Made by a program: the position numbers and the translations under genes. Positions 1-7,465 of a DNA stretch of 14,091 bases are shown piece by piece. Under the pieces are notes generated by a model. The model was not told the DNA's origin. It saw nothing but the letters and a program-made list of their open reading frames with translations, and ran no database searches. Numbering within the stretch: position 1 is the stretch's first letter; each line of letters starts with the position of its first letter. Source of the stretch: Bacillota bacterium (GTDB lineage Bacteria > Bacillota > Bacilli > Bacillales > Bacillaceae_J); the NCBI GenBank assembly GCA_023457235.1, contig JAEWMK010000106.1, forward strand, positions 1 through 14,091, given 5' to 3'.

Positions 1-274
1 ATGCAATGGCTTCCCCTTCGCGGTCAGGGTCGGCTGCTAGATAGATTTTCTTCGCTTTTTTAGCTGCTGTTTTTAGTTCCTTTAATACAGGTCCCTTACC
101 ACGAATAGTAATATATTTCGGTTCATATTGATTTTCTATGTCAACGCCAGTTTGACTTTTGGGCAAGTCACGAACATGGCCCATGGAAGCTTTAACTTTG
201 TATTTCCGTCCAAGATAACGCTCAATTGTCTTCGCCTTTGCCGGCGATTCTACGATTACTAAATAATCCGACAT
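1..274 (-). CDS. topA: DNA topoisomerase I, N-terminal part (runs off left edge)
   Basis: Type IA topoisomerase, which relaxes negatively supercoiled DNA by single-strand passage. Only the first 91 residues are in the window; the rest lies to the left. They hold the TOPRIM half-site: IVESPAKAKTI near the start, with the catalytic Glu9, and DPDREGEAIA at residues 82-91, whose acidic residues bind Mg2+. The tract ASMGHVRDLPKS is also typical of TopA. The ATG at 274 is preceded by an AGGGGGG ribosome binding site. The gene follows dprA on the same strand, as in the Bacillus dprA-topA order, and a good sigma-A-type promoter sits in the gap between them. Confidence 0.96.
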   Translation of the reverse strand, partial: MSDYLVIVESPAKAKTIERYLGRKYKVKASMGHVRDLPKSQTGVDIENQYEPKYITIRGKGPVLKELKTAAKKAKKIYLAADPDREGEAIA

Positions 275-316
275 GTACCTATCCCCCCCTAACGAGGTAA
301 TAATAAAATCTTCATT

Positions 317-346
317 ATTATTAAATACTTTACATACTTTTGTCAA
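317..346 (-). promoter_or_regulatory. Candidate sigma-A promoter for topA
   Basis: On the minus strand a perfect -35 TTGACA (346-341) is followed after 18 bp by AATAAT (322-317), which matches the -10 consensus at five of six positions. It lies between the dprA stop and the topA start, about 40 bp upstream of the ATG. It suggests topA can be transcribed independently of dprA. Called from sequence match only. Confidence 0.55.
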
Positions 347-383
347 ACATGATTTCTCAATTTATACATTTTAATGTATATTT

Positions 384-1250
384 TTAGATTTCTTCCATTA
401 TATCTTCTGCTGATAAGACTAATTTGGCACCTTGTTGAATAAGACGGTTTGTCCCTTGACTCCTCGGTTCAAATATGGAACCTGGTACTGCAAATACATC
501 TCTTCCTTGCTCTAAGGCTTGTTCAGCTGTTATTAACGATCCGCTTCGTTCTTTGGCTTCAATGATCACCGTTCCTTTTGATAAACCGCTAATAATTCGA
601 TTTCTTAAAGGGAAATGCCATTTTTCAGCTTTCCGATATGGAGGAAATTCGGATAATAATAACTGGGAGATTGCCATTTCAGAGGCTAGACTTAGATTAC
701 TTGCGGGATATATTTGATTAACTCCAGAACCGAGAACAGCTATTGTATTACCTTTCTCCTTTATAGAAATTTTATGTGCTTCCGCATCGATACCGAGCGC
801 TAGTCCGCTAACAATTGTCCAATTATTTTTGATGAGCACAGGGATAATCGCCTTAATTATGTCAATTCCATATGGCGAAGGATTTCTAGTACCTACTACA
901 CTTATACAATTGCTTTTTAAAAGGGATCTATTGCCTTTTAAATATAAAACCCAAGGGGGATCATAAATCTTGCTTAAACAGGCAGGATATTCGTTATCGA
1001 AAATAGTTAAGAGGTGCACTTGCTCTTTATTAAACTGATCAATAAGTGCGTCAGTGGAAGTGGAATGTAAATCTGTATAAAATAACTTTGCATTTTTTGC
1101 AGTCATTTGAAAAAGAGAAGAAAGTTGATGCTCATTTAAAGTGAAAATCGATTGAAGTGTAGAATCAAAATGAATAAATTTGTAGATTGATTTCCAACCA
1201 ATACCCCTAGCGCTGTGTATATGAACTAAACGCTTTTTCATTTCTTCCAT
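384..1250 (-). CDS. dprA: DNA-processing protein DprA (Smf)
   Basis: DprA loads RecA onto incoming single-stranded DNA during natural transformation and protects that DNA in the cytoplasm. The 288-residue protein has an N-terminal helical (SAM/HhH-like) part followed by the Rossmann-like DprA domain. Visible motifs are SVVGTRNPSPYG (117-128), SGLALGIDAEAH (148-159), AVLGSGVNQIYP (171-182), RNRIISGLS (216-224), ERSGSLITAEQA and QGTNRLIQQGA (265-275). The length is normal for the short Firmicute form without the C-terminal winged helix. The ATG at 1250 has GGGAGG six bases upstream. It lies between sucD and topA as in Bacillus subtilis, where the gene is also called smf. A terminator separates it from sucD. 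Confidence 0.96.
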   Translation of the reverse strand: MEEMKKRLVHIHSARGIGWKSIYKFIHFDSTLQSIFTLNEHQLSSLFQMTAKNAKLFYTDLHSTSTDALIDQFNKEQVHLLTIFDNEYPACLSKIYDPPWVLYLKGNRSLLKSNCISVVGTRNPSPYGIDIIKAIIPVLIKNNWTIVSGLALGIDAEAHKISIKEKGNTIAVLGSGVNQIYPASNLSLASEMAISQLLLSEFPPYRKAEKWHFPLRNRIISGLSKGTVIIEAKERSGSLITAEQALEQGRDVFAVPGSIFEPRSQGTNRLIQQGAKLVLSAEDIMEEI

Positions 1251-1268
1251 TACGTCCTCCCTCTATTT

Positions 1269-1303
1269 AAAAAGGGACTGTCACAAAAGTTGTGTCAGTC
1301 CCT
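1269..1303 (-). terminator. Rho-independent terminator after sucD
   Basis: Fourteen-base arms (1273-1286 and 1290-1303) pair with one mismatch around a 3-nt AAG loop. The stem has a GGGACTG base and is followed on the minus strand by five T (1273-1269). It sits 23 bp past the sucD stop and just before the dprA ribosome binding site, so it ends the sucCD transcript. Confidence 0.9.
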
Positions 1304-1325
1304 AGTTAGTAAAATACATTATTGT

Positions 1326-2228
1326 TTAAAGATTTTTACACTTTTCGTATAAACCTTTTTCTTTTAAGACAGAGATTAGTGTTTCACCCATTACAGATGG
1401 AGTTTCAGCTACTTTAATGCCGCACTCATTCATAACTCTGATCTTCTCATCAGCTGTACCTTTACCGCCGGAAATAATCGCACCAGCATGTCCCATACGC
1501 TTTCCTGGAGGAGCTGTACGTCCGCCGATGAAGCCTACAACAGGCTTCTTCATGTTAGCTTTAACCCACTCTGCAGCTTCTTCCTCTGCAGTACCGCCAA
1601 TTTCACCGATCATAATAACAGCTAAAGTTTCGTCATCCTCATTGAATGCCTTTAAAACATCAATGAAATTAGTACCATTTACAGGGTCGCCACCAATACC
1701 AACTGCTGATGTTTGACCGATGCCTGCTTGTGTTAATTGATGAACAGCCTCATATGTTAATGTACCAGAACGAGATACAACACCTACATGACCTTTTTTA
1801 TGAATGTAGCCAGGCATAATACCAATTTTACACTCATCTGCTGTAATAACACCTGGGCAGTTAGGTCCTACTAAGCGTGTTTTCTTTCCTTCCATATAAC
1901 GCTTAACCTTTACCATATCTAATACCGGGATATGCTCTGTAATACAGATGGCAAGATCCAGTTCAGCGTCCACTGCTTCCATGATTGCATCTGCTGCAAA
2001 TGGAGCTGCAACGTAAATTACGGAAGCATTTGCGCCTGTAGCTTTTACTGCTTCTTGAACAGTATTAAATACAGGTACACCTTCTACTTCTGTACCACCT
2101 TTGCCTGGAGATGTTCCTCCTACGATTTTTGTTCCGTATTCTAACATTTGTTGTGTATGGAAACGGGCAGTTTTACCAGTAATCCCCTGAACAATAACTT
2201 TTGTATCTTTATTTACAAATACACCCAC
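1326..2228 (-). CDS. sucD: Succinyl-CoA synthetase, alpha subunit
   Basis: Alpha subunit of ADP/GDP-forming succinate-CoA ligase, the substrate-level phosphorylation step of the TCA cycle. It binds CoA and carries the phosphorylated histidine. In the 300-residue sequence one sees the N-terminal CoA-binding Rossmann fold (VIVQGITGKTARFHTQQM), the GPNCPGV motif at 121-127 and the active-site RMGHAGAIISGG with His247. Length is standard. The start is GTG at 2228, with AAAGGAG eight bases upstream; a nearby ATG is out of frame. It follows sucC by 42 bp in one operon and is closed by a strong hairpin terminator. Confidence 0.98.
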   Translation of the reverse strand: MGVFVNKDTKVIVQGITGKTARFHTQQMLEYGTKIVGGTSPGKGGTEVEGVPVFNTVQEAVKATGANASVIYVAAPFAADAIMEAVDAELDLAICITEHIPVLDMVKVKRYMEGKKTRLVGPNCPGVITADECKIGIMPGYIHKKGHVGVVSRSGTLTYEAVHQLTQAGIGQTSAVGIGGDPVNGTNFIDVLKAFNEDDETLAVIMIGEIGGTAEEEAAEWVKANMKKPVVGFIGGRTAPPGKRMGHAGAIISGGKGTADEKIRVMNECGIKVAETPSVMGETLISVLKEKGLYEKCKNL

Positions 2229-2270
2229 GTCATTTTCTCCTTTCGTAATCCAGTTCTTTCTTGAATAAAG

Positions 2271-3431
2271 TTAACCGACTAATGATACGATTTTTTGTGC
2301 GCCGTCAGCCATAGACTCTGCAGGAACAATATCGATATCGGACTCAGCAAGAATTTTCTTACCTAAGTCAACATTTGTTCCTTCTAAACGTACAACTAAA
2401 GGAACCGATAAACCAACTTGTTTCGCTGCTTCTACTACGCCTTCTGCAATAACGTCACACTTCATGATTCCACCAAAGATATTAACGAAAATACCTTTAA
2501 CGTTTGGATCAGAAAGGATAATTTTAAATGCTTCTGTAACCTTTTCTGCAGTTGCGCCGCCACCAACATCCAAGAAGTTAGCCGGATCACCGCCGTAATG
2601 CTTGATAATATCCATTGTAGACATCGCAAGACCTGCTCCGTTAACCATACAACCGATATTTCCATCTAATGAAATATAGCTTAGATCGTATTTTGATGCT
2701 TCAATTTCTTTTGGATCTTCTTCTTCTAAGTCACGGTATGCTAGTACATCCTTTTGACGGTAAAGAGCATTTGAGTCAAAGTTTAATTTAGCATCAAGAG
2801 CCATAACTTGTCCATCGCCAGTAACAACTAGCGGATTAATTTCAGCAATTGAACAATCTTTATCGATATATGCATTATATAAGCCCATCATGAACCCTAC
2901 AGCTTTATTAACCAATTCAGCTGGAATGTTGATGCTGTATGCTAGACGGCGCGCTTGGAATGCTTGTAAGCCAATAGCAGGATCAATCTCTTCTTTGAAA
3001 ATCTTTTCAGGAGTAGCTGCTGCTACTTCTTCAATTTCCGTTCCACCTTCTTCAGATGCCATTAGGACAACGCGAGAAGTAGCTCGGTCTAAAACAAGGC
3101 CAACATAATATTCTTTCTTAATGTCGCAGCCCTCTTCAATTAATAAGCGTTTTACTTCTTTACCTTCAGGGCCAGTTTGGTGAGTTACAAGCGTTTTGCC
3201 TAAAATTTCGCTAGCATACTGCTTAACCTCATCTAAACTTTTTGCAACTTTTACCCCACCGGCTTTACCCCTACCGCCAGCATGGATTTGGGCTTTTACA
3301 ACCCATACATTACTATCTAACCCCTTTGCCGCTTCTACAGCTTCCTCAACAGTGAAAGCAACCTTCCCATTTGGAACTGCCACCCCGTATTGTCTGAGGA
3401 TTTCTTTGCCTTGATACTCGTGGATATTCAT
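2271..3431 (-). CDS. sucC: Succinyl-CoA synthetase, beta subunit
   Basis: Beta subunit of succinate-CoA ligase. It binds the nucleotide through an ATP-grasp domain and pairs with SucD. The 386-residue protein begins MNIHEYQGKEIL and shows KAQIHAGGRGKAGGVK (47-62) of the ATP-grasp region. Further on come the DCSIAEINPLVV segment with metal and nucleotide ligands, and C-terminal ligase motifs SLDGNIGCMVNGAGLAM and NIFGGIMKCDVIAEG. Full length, no anomalies. The ATG has GGAGG seven bases upstream. It is first gene of the sucCD operon, with a promoter in the 188-bp gap to ylqH. Confidence 0.98.
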   Translation of the reverse strand: MNIHEYQGKEILRQYGVAVPNGKVAFTVEEAVEAAKGLDSNVWVVKAQIHAGGRGKAGGVKVAKSLDEVKQYASEILGKTLVTHQTGPEGKEVKRLLIEEGCDIKKEYYVGLVLDRATSRVVLMASEEGGTEIEEVAAATPEKIFKEEIDPAIGLQAFQARRLAYSINIPAELVNKAVGFMMGLYNAYIDKDCSIAEINPLVVTGDGQVMALDAKLNFDSNALYRQKDVLAYRDLEEEDPKEIEASKYDLSYISLDGNIGCMVNGAGLAMSTMDIIKHYGGDPANFLDVGGGATAEKVTEAFKIILSDPNVKGIFVNIFGGIMKCDVIAEGVVEAAKQVGLSVPLVVRLEGTNVDLGKKILAESDIDIVPAESMADGAQKIVSLVG

Positions 3432-3488
3432 TCTCCATCCTCCAATCTCTTATGTATACAATTTAGACAAATTTGGACTACCTGTCTT

Positions 3489-3518
3489 ATTGTATAGTAG
3501 TTTTATCCCCAGTGTCTA
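3489..3518 (-). promoter_or_regulatory. Candidate sigma-A promoter for sucCD
   Basis: On the minus strand TAGACA (3518-3513) and TACAAT (3494-3489) are spaced by 18 bp, each matching its consensus at five of six positions. The pair lies about 60 bp upstream of the sucC ATG in an otherwise non-coding gap. No clear operator for a catabolite regulator was recognised beside it. Confidence 0.5.
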
Positions 3519-3619
3519 TATTTCTACATAATTTTATAAACACCTTTTAAATTTTTTTAATTCACAAAAAAAGTCAACTAGGGATATATTTTGACAATAT
3601 AGTATTAATACGTATTTTA

Positions 3620-3907
3620 TTATTCGACATTTTTCATTGATTTGTCAATTCTGTAGATAAAAGCGAAGATTTCTGCTACTGCTTGATACAACTCTTCTGG
3701 TATCGTTTCATTCATTTCAAGTTGACCAAGGAGTTCAACTAGCGCCCGGTCCTCTTGGATAGGTATATTGAATTCCTTTGCCTTTTCCAATATATTATCT
3801 GCTACTTCCCCCTTCCCTTTTGCAACAACCTTTGGAGCAAAATCTTTTGAAATATCATAGGAAAGTGCTACTGCTTCCTTTCTTTTAATCCTGAGATCCT
3901 GTTTCAT
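3620..3907 (-). CDS. ylqH: Orphan FlhB C-terminal-domain protein (YlqH type)
   Basis: A 95-residue stand-alone homologue of the cytoplasmic export-switch domain of FlhB/EscU/YscU. In full-length FlhB this domain follows four membrane helices and an NPTH autocleavage site. Here the protein starts just past that point: EAVALSYD, then APKVVAKGKGEVADNILEKA, then IPIQEDRALVELL, the usual order of the domain. No membrane segment and no NPTH are present. The start codon overlaps the ylqG stop (ATGA), so the two are translationally coupled. Its role is not established; a link to flagellar export is inferred from the fold only. The symbol follows the B. subtilis gene in the same position. Confidence 0.85.
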   Translation of the reverse strand: MKQDLRIKRKEAVALSYDISKDFAPKVVAKGKGEVADNILEKAKEFNIPIQEDRALVELLGQLEMNETIPEELYQAVAEIFAFIYRIDKSMKNVE

Positions 3908-5103
3908 ATTTTAATATCCACTCCATTCATCGATGGTGAAAATGTGGATAGTTTTTCAGAAGCTATGTTTTTTTTATTTTCATTATTTTTCGTCGAAACA
4001 ATTATGCTTGACAAATGATACTGAAGATTTTCAAGCTTTTCTTTTAATAGTTGCTGAACACTTTTAATAACCGGATTTAGCTTCGGATTTTCGTTGTAGA
4101 TTTGGATATTAACAATTCTATTTTGGACATGAACATCTACCAGCATCTCTCGTAAATGCTCCAATTCTAAATAAAATAATATGCGGCAATAGTCCGGATC
4201 GATCTGACCATTCTGTTGTTTTTTCCCGACCCACTTAAATCTGACATCTGTTGAATAATTTCCAAGCAATATTGGAAGCTGTAATAATAATTGCTGAAAT
4301 TGTCCATCCTGTCCGCTATTAATGAGCTGGTGTCCGGTAATTCTCGTTAATAATTGATCCATTTTTTCTTTTAACTGAGAGTCAGATGTTTCCTCCAGTG
4401 CTTTCATTAATAGAGGCTTCAATGAAAGCAATTTATTTTCAACTATTTGATCTTTTTCCAAAATACTAATATCGTGCTCATAATGTAGACCTAATGCTTC
4501 GACCGTTTGCTTGAAAAACTGGGTTACGTCTTTCCCACTTCCCCAATCCAAATTTGGTTTGATAGGCGGAGGCGTTTCACTTGGAGCAGTTTCCAAGATT
4601 TGACCTGTAAGCTGTCTTAACAATATTTCTAACTGTTGAAGTGTATTTGATTTTGTTGAATTTGGATTGATCGATATCAGTGCTTCAAAGACTTTACCTA
4701 GATTATTCGTTATCGTTTCTTCTGTCTGTAATGCCAACATACTATTAAGAATTGGTCCGGTTAATGGCAGTTCTTTCTGAACAGTTATTTTTATTGCTTC
4801 GAGTGCTTTTGGTATATCGCTTTTGGCAATTTCCTTTAACCACTCAGTTGCTGCTTTTAACGACTCCTTAGAGATTGGTAGCTGTTCATTTAAAAATACC
4901 CGCAGCAATTGTTGATTCTCTTTCGTACAGCCTAGTCCAACTTTTCTCAGCAGAGTAAAAATTTGCTCCTCTATATCTGCACTTTCCATTTTTGATAACA
5001 CAAGGTCATCAATACTACTATTCCCAACTTTTGAAGGAACCATTTGCCCTATAGACAGTTTTTCATTTTGGAAAAATGATTGCAAATTATTAAATTGAAT
5101 CAA
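3904..5103 (-). CDS. ylqG: YlqG-like protein with FliK/Flg_hook-like C-terminus
   Basis: A 399-residue uncharacterised protein in the position of B. subtilis ylqG, between rnhB and ylqH. The N-terminal two thirds are helical, leucine- and glutamine-rich and low in conserved motifs. The C-terminal part (about residues 290-375) has the beta-alpha-beta pattern of flagellar hook-length control domains: RILFYLELEHLREMLVDVHV, then NRIVNIQIYNE, then a long amphipathic helix. Coupling with the FlhB-domain gene fits a FliK/FlhB-like pair, but this is inference. The start is TTG at 5103, preceded by AAGGAGAGGG. It begins 30 bp after the rnhB stop, so the pair depended on the rnhB operon for transcription. 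Confidence 0.75.
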   Translation of the reverse strand: MIQFNNLQSFFQNEKLSIGQMVPSKVGNSSIDDLVLSKMESADIEEQIFTLLRKVGLGCTKENQQLLRVFLNEQLPISKESLKAATEWLKEIAKSDIPKALEAIKITVQKELPLTGPILNSMLALQTEETITNNLGKVFEALISINPNSTKSNTLQQLEILLRQLTGQILETAPSETPPPIKPNLDWGSGKDVTQFFKQTVEALGLHYEHDISILEKDQIVENKLLSLKPLLMKALEETSDSQLKEKMDQLLTRITGHQLINSGQDGQFQQLLLQLPILLGNYSTDVRFKWVGKKQQNGQIDPDYCRILFYLELEHLREMLVDVHVQNRIVNIQIYNENPKLNPVIKSVQQLLKEKLENLQYHLSSIIVSTKNNENKKNIASEKLSTFSPSMNGVDIKI

Positions 5104-5133
5104 GGCTACCCTCTCCTTCGTTAATACTGATCA

Positions 5134-5691
5134 TCAAACTAATTGAAATAAATCTTTAACAGGGGCAAATGAACGCCGATGTTCTTCTATGACACCATAT
5201 TTTTCAATCGCCTGTATATGTTGACTTGTACCATAACCCATATGACTTTCAAATCCATATTGCGGATATTTCTCTCCAAGCTCTTTCATATAACGGTCTC
5301 TAGTTACTTTGGCAATAATTGAACTAGCAGCGATGGATATACTTTTTGCATCGCCCTTTATGATTGATGTTTGCGGAATAGATAGCGGCAGCTCCATGGC
5401 GTCGATTAATAAATATTCAGGTGAAATTTCCAATTGCTTAACAGCTCGAGTCATTGCCAGTTTTGTAGCCTGATAAATATTTAATTCATCTATTTCGGTT
5501 GCGGATGCACTACCAATACCAACACTTAAAGCATGGTCCATAATATATTCATATAATTGTTCCCGTTTTTTTTCTGATAAGGCTTTTGAATCATTTAGTC
5601 CCGGTAGAAAAAAGTTCTCTCCTAAAATCACGGCTGCACATACAACAGGACCTGCAAGCGGACCACGGCTTATTTTACTTTTTAAATTCAC
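5134..5691 (-). pseudogene. rnhB: Ribonuclease HII, 5'-truncated at the island junction
   Basis: RNase HII nicks at ribonucleotides in DNA. The open frame gives at most 185 residues, against about 250 in Bacillus. Homology starts abruptly at RGPLAGPVVCAAVIL; the first eight residues (from a GTG at 5691) are unrelated. The missing part includes the GIDEVGRG motif, whose Asp and Glu are the first two catalytic residues. Later ones remain: LLIDAM (Asp97) and IIAKVTRDRYM (Asp132). No ribosome binding site precedes the GTG. The break falls at about 5667-5671, where the AT-rich accessory DNA begins. The remnant is therefore expected to be inactive unless the missing end is supplied elsewhere. Downstream ylqG is intact. 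Confidence 0.9.
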
Positions 5692-5923
5692 GCATATATC
5701 GAGTGACTAGACAAAACATTTGATACAATAAGATTTCAGCTTATCTATCAACTAAATTTTGTCTGAATACGTTATTCATAATATGTCTAAGTATAATCAC
5801 CTGAACTCATGTTATATTGAATGATTATTCACTCTAATATGTATGACTTGGTTTATAGTTTCTGAAGATAAATGTCTATTCTTCCATACCATTTAGTCCC
5901 TGAATTTTCTATCTGGTCCATCA

Positions 5924-5945
5924 AGAGAGCATGGCAATGCCCTCT
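5924..5945. repeat. Hairpin, 9-bp stem and 4-nt loop
   Basis: Arms 5924-5932 and 5937-5945 pair over nine positions (one G-T wobble on the minus strand) around GGCA. No T run follows on either strand, so it is not an ordinary terminator. It may be a relic of a mobile element end. Confidence 0.45.
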
Positions 5946-5956
5946 CCCTACGGTCT

Positions 5957-6097
5957 TTAAATTACTACCCTTGATTCAGATAGTTCAATCGATTTTAAAT
6001 CCTCCATAGACTTTTCAATAATTTCGCTTGTTGGTTTCTCATAAAAACAGCTACCCCAACTTGAAAAACTTCTCGTGATAATTATAACTGTTAACAT
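5957..6097 (-). pseudogene. 46-codon open frame, probable C-terminal gene relic
   Basis: An ATG at 6097 opens a frame ending in TAA at 5957. The peptide includes TVIIITRSFSSWGSCFYEKP and then SEIIEKSMEDLKSIELSE. Its composition is protein-like rather than that of random AT-rich DNA, and it ends with a charged helix as gene C-termini often do. The IIITRSF..WG..F pattern weakly recalls the C-terminal part of IS21-family IstB ATPases, but this is a resemblance by eye and not a family assignment. No ribosome binding site is evident. Confidence 0.3.
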
Positions 6098-6280
6098 CGG
6101 AGTTACTTTGATTTATATATAAAATTATTTCTTCTATTATATATAAATATCTCTTACATACAAACTTTCTTTTCTTTATTTTTTATTAATTTTAGATAAT
6201 AATCCCATTTTTCATTCACCATTAAACTGCCCGATTGTTGAAATAAAGATTAATTTAATTATATAAGTTCTCTAAAAAAG

Positions 6281-7414
6281 TTAACTTTCATAGCCTATTA
6301 ATAGGTTGGTTTTGTAATAAATATCTAAATTTGTTGGAAAGTTTTTAAATACTGGATTTTTATGAAAGGAACTTAATAGTAATTCTGATAATAATTCTAA
6401 ATTATTACTCTGAACCTTATTTAACTTATCCTTTACATCGGATATATAATCAATATCTAACTCATTTAAGAAAGTAAGCATTTTACCTAATAATCCAACA
6501 AATACATCTGATAATTGTATGAATATATTCTCTTCGGATTTTTTTATAAACTTATAATTACCCACTCTCTCACCGTATAAAATAACAGGATTACTTTCTA
6601 TTATTTTTTCGATACTTTTTTCTGAATCAAAAGTATGGAGAGAGTTTTTAAACATATATATTGGTCGAGTATACAATTCAACGTAGTTTTCAATTAATAT
6701 TCTTTCAGGATTGCCCTGAAGAAAAACTAATTCTCCCGTATCTTTGGTTAAGAACAAGAATTGCCTTAAATAATAAATGTAATTTGAATATCGTTCTGGT
6801 ACTCCTTCGACAGTATCTAACCATTTAATTAAATCTAAACAAAATGGCTCAACATTTTTATTGGATATATTCGGATAACCGTATTTCCATAATATAGCCA
6901 AAAATCCACTGGTATCTTTATAAGCATAAACATATAATAAAGTTTTTAATAAATTAGGATTAACATTTAATATATGTACAAAGACACTAGAATCAACTAT
7001 ATCTACTAAAGAAAAAAAGAAATTATCTAAGACCGCGTAATGTACATATATATTTTCTTTTAATAAGAAGGTTAAAAATTCAGTAACTTTTGCAGAAGAT
7101 AAATACCCTAAAAAATCCTTTTTTCCCATAGATAGCCTTGTTAACTTTAATTCAACGTCGTTTTCAATATCAACTTGTTCCTTAAATAAACGAAATTTAT
7201 TATTAATATTTATCAAATTTGAACTTAATACTACTCCGCCAAGTACAAAGTCTGCAGATTTATCGTAACTTAGTTCTCCATTTTTAATACTATACTTTCT
7301 GACGTTATTGGTTTCGTCATAAAAGAAATGATATTTTTCATCAAAATTTAAGTACTCACCATTAATCTCACTATAAAAATTTATAGCTATTTCTCTAACA
7401 CCTGAGTAGTCCAT
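6281..7414 (-). CDS. DUF3800-like protein, third gene of the Hachiman locus
   Basis: A 377-residue protein I place tentatively in the DUF3800 family, a widespread group of unknown function found near defence and mobile genes. The family-like features are YHFFYDETNN (28-37), with the early Asp-Glu pair in a beta strand, then SADFVLGGVVLS (53-64), and near the end IFIQLSDVFVGLLG (297-310), the usual late 'QLsD..aG' helix. Asp33, Glu34 and Asp303 could form an RNase H-like acidic site (inference). No signal peptide or membrane segment. The ATG at 7414 has GAAGGA eight bases upstream and lies 51 bp after the hamB stop on the same strand, so it is probably cotranscribed with hamAB. It is intact, unlike hamB. 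Confidence 0.65.
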   Translation of the reverse strand: MDYSGVREIAINFYSEINGEYLNFDEKYHFFYDETNNVRKYSIKNGELSYDKSADFVLGGVVLSSNLININNKFRLFKEQVDIENDVELKLTRLSMGKKDFLGYLSSAKVTEFLTFLLKENIYVHYAVLDNFFFSLVDIVDSSVFVHILNVNPNLLKTLLYVYAYKDTSGFLAILWKYGYPNISNKNVEPFCLDLIKWLDTVEGVPERYSNYIYYLRQFLFLTKDTGELVFLQGNPERILIENYVELYTRPIYMFKNSLHTFDSEKSIEKIIESNPVILYGERVGNYKFIKKSEENIFIQLSDVFVGLLGKMLTFLNELDIDYISDVKDKLNKVQSNNLELLSELLLSSFHKNPVFKNFPTNLDIYYKTNLLIGYES

Positions 7415-7465
7415 ACAATTTTTCCTTCACAATCTAGTAATTTTTTGATTAAGACTGATCTTTGA

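Larger units (their letters stand above)
5692..6280. other. 589-bp non-coding/debris region between DUF3800 gene and broken rnhB
   Basis: No full gene is visible. It holds a short coding relic on the minus strand (5957-6097), a 9-bp-stem hairpin (5924-5945), and a very AT-rich tract (about 6110-6225). No integrase, tRNA or clear attachment site was recognised. It is the left flank of the accessory insertion. Confidence 0.6.

Noticed and set aside
363..380. Perfect 8-bp inverted repeat after dprA as a terminator
   Set aside because: The stem is AT-rich and is not followed by a T run on the minus strand; it is too weak to call.
2462..2665. Overlapping frames inside sucC and other core genes
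   Set aside because: They lie within strongly conserved genes in other frames and have no ribosome binding site or recognisable domain.
6100..6225. AT-rich tract as a replication origin or CRISPR leader
   Set aside because: There are no iterons, DnaA boxes, spaced repeats or replication gene; it is only low-complexity AT sequence.
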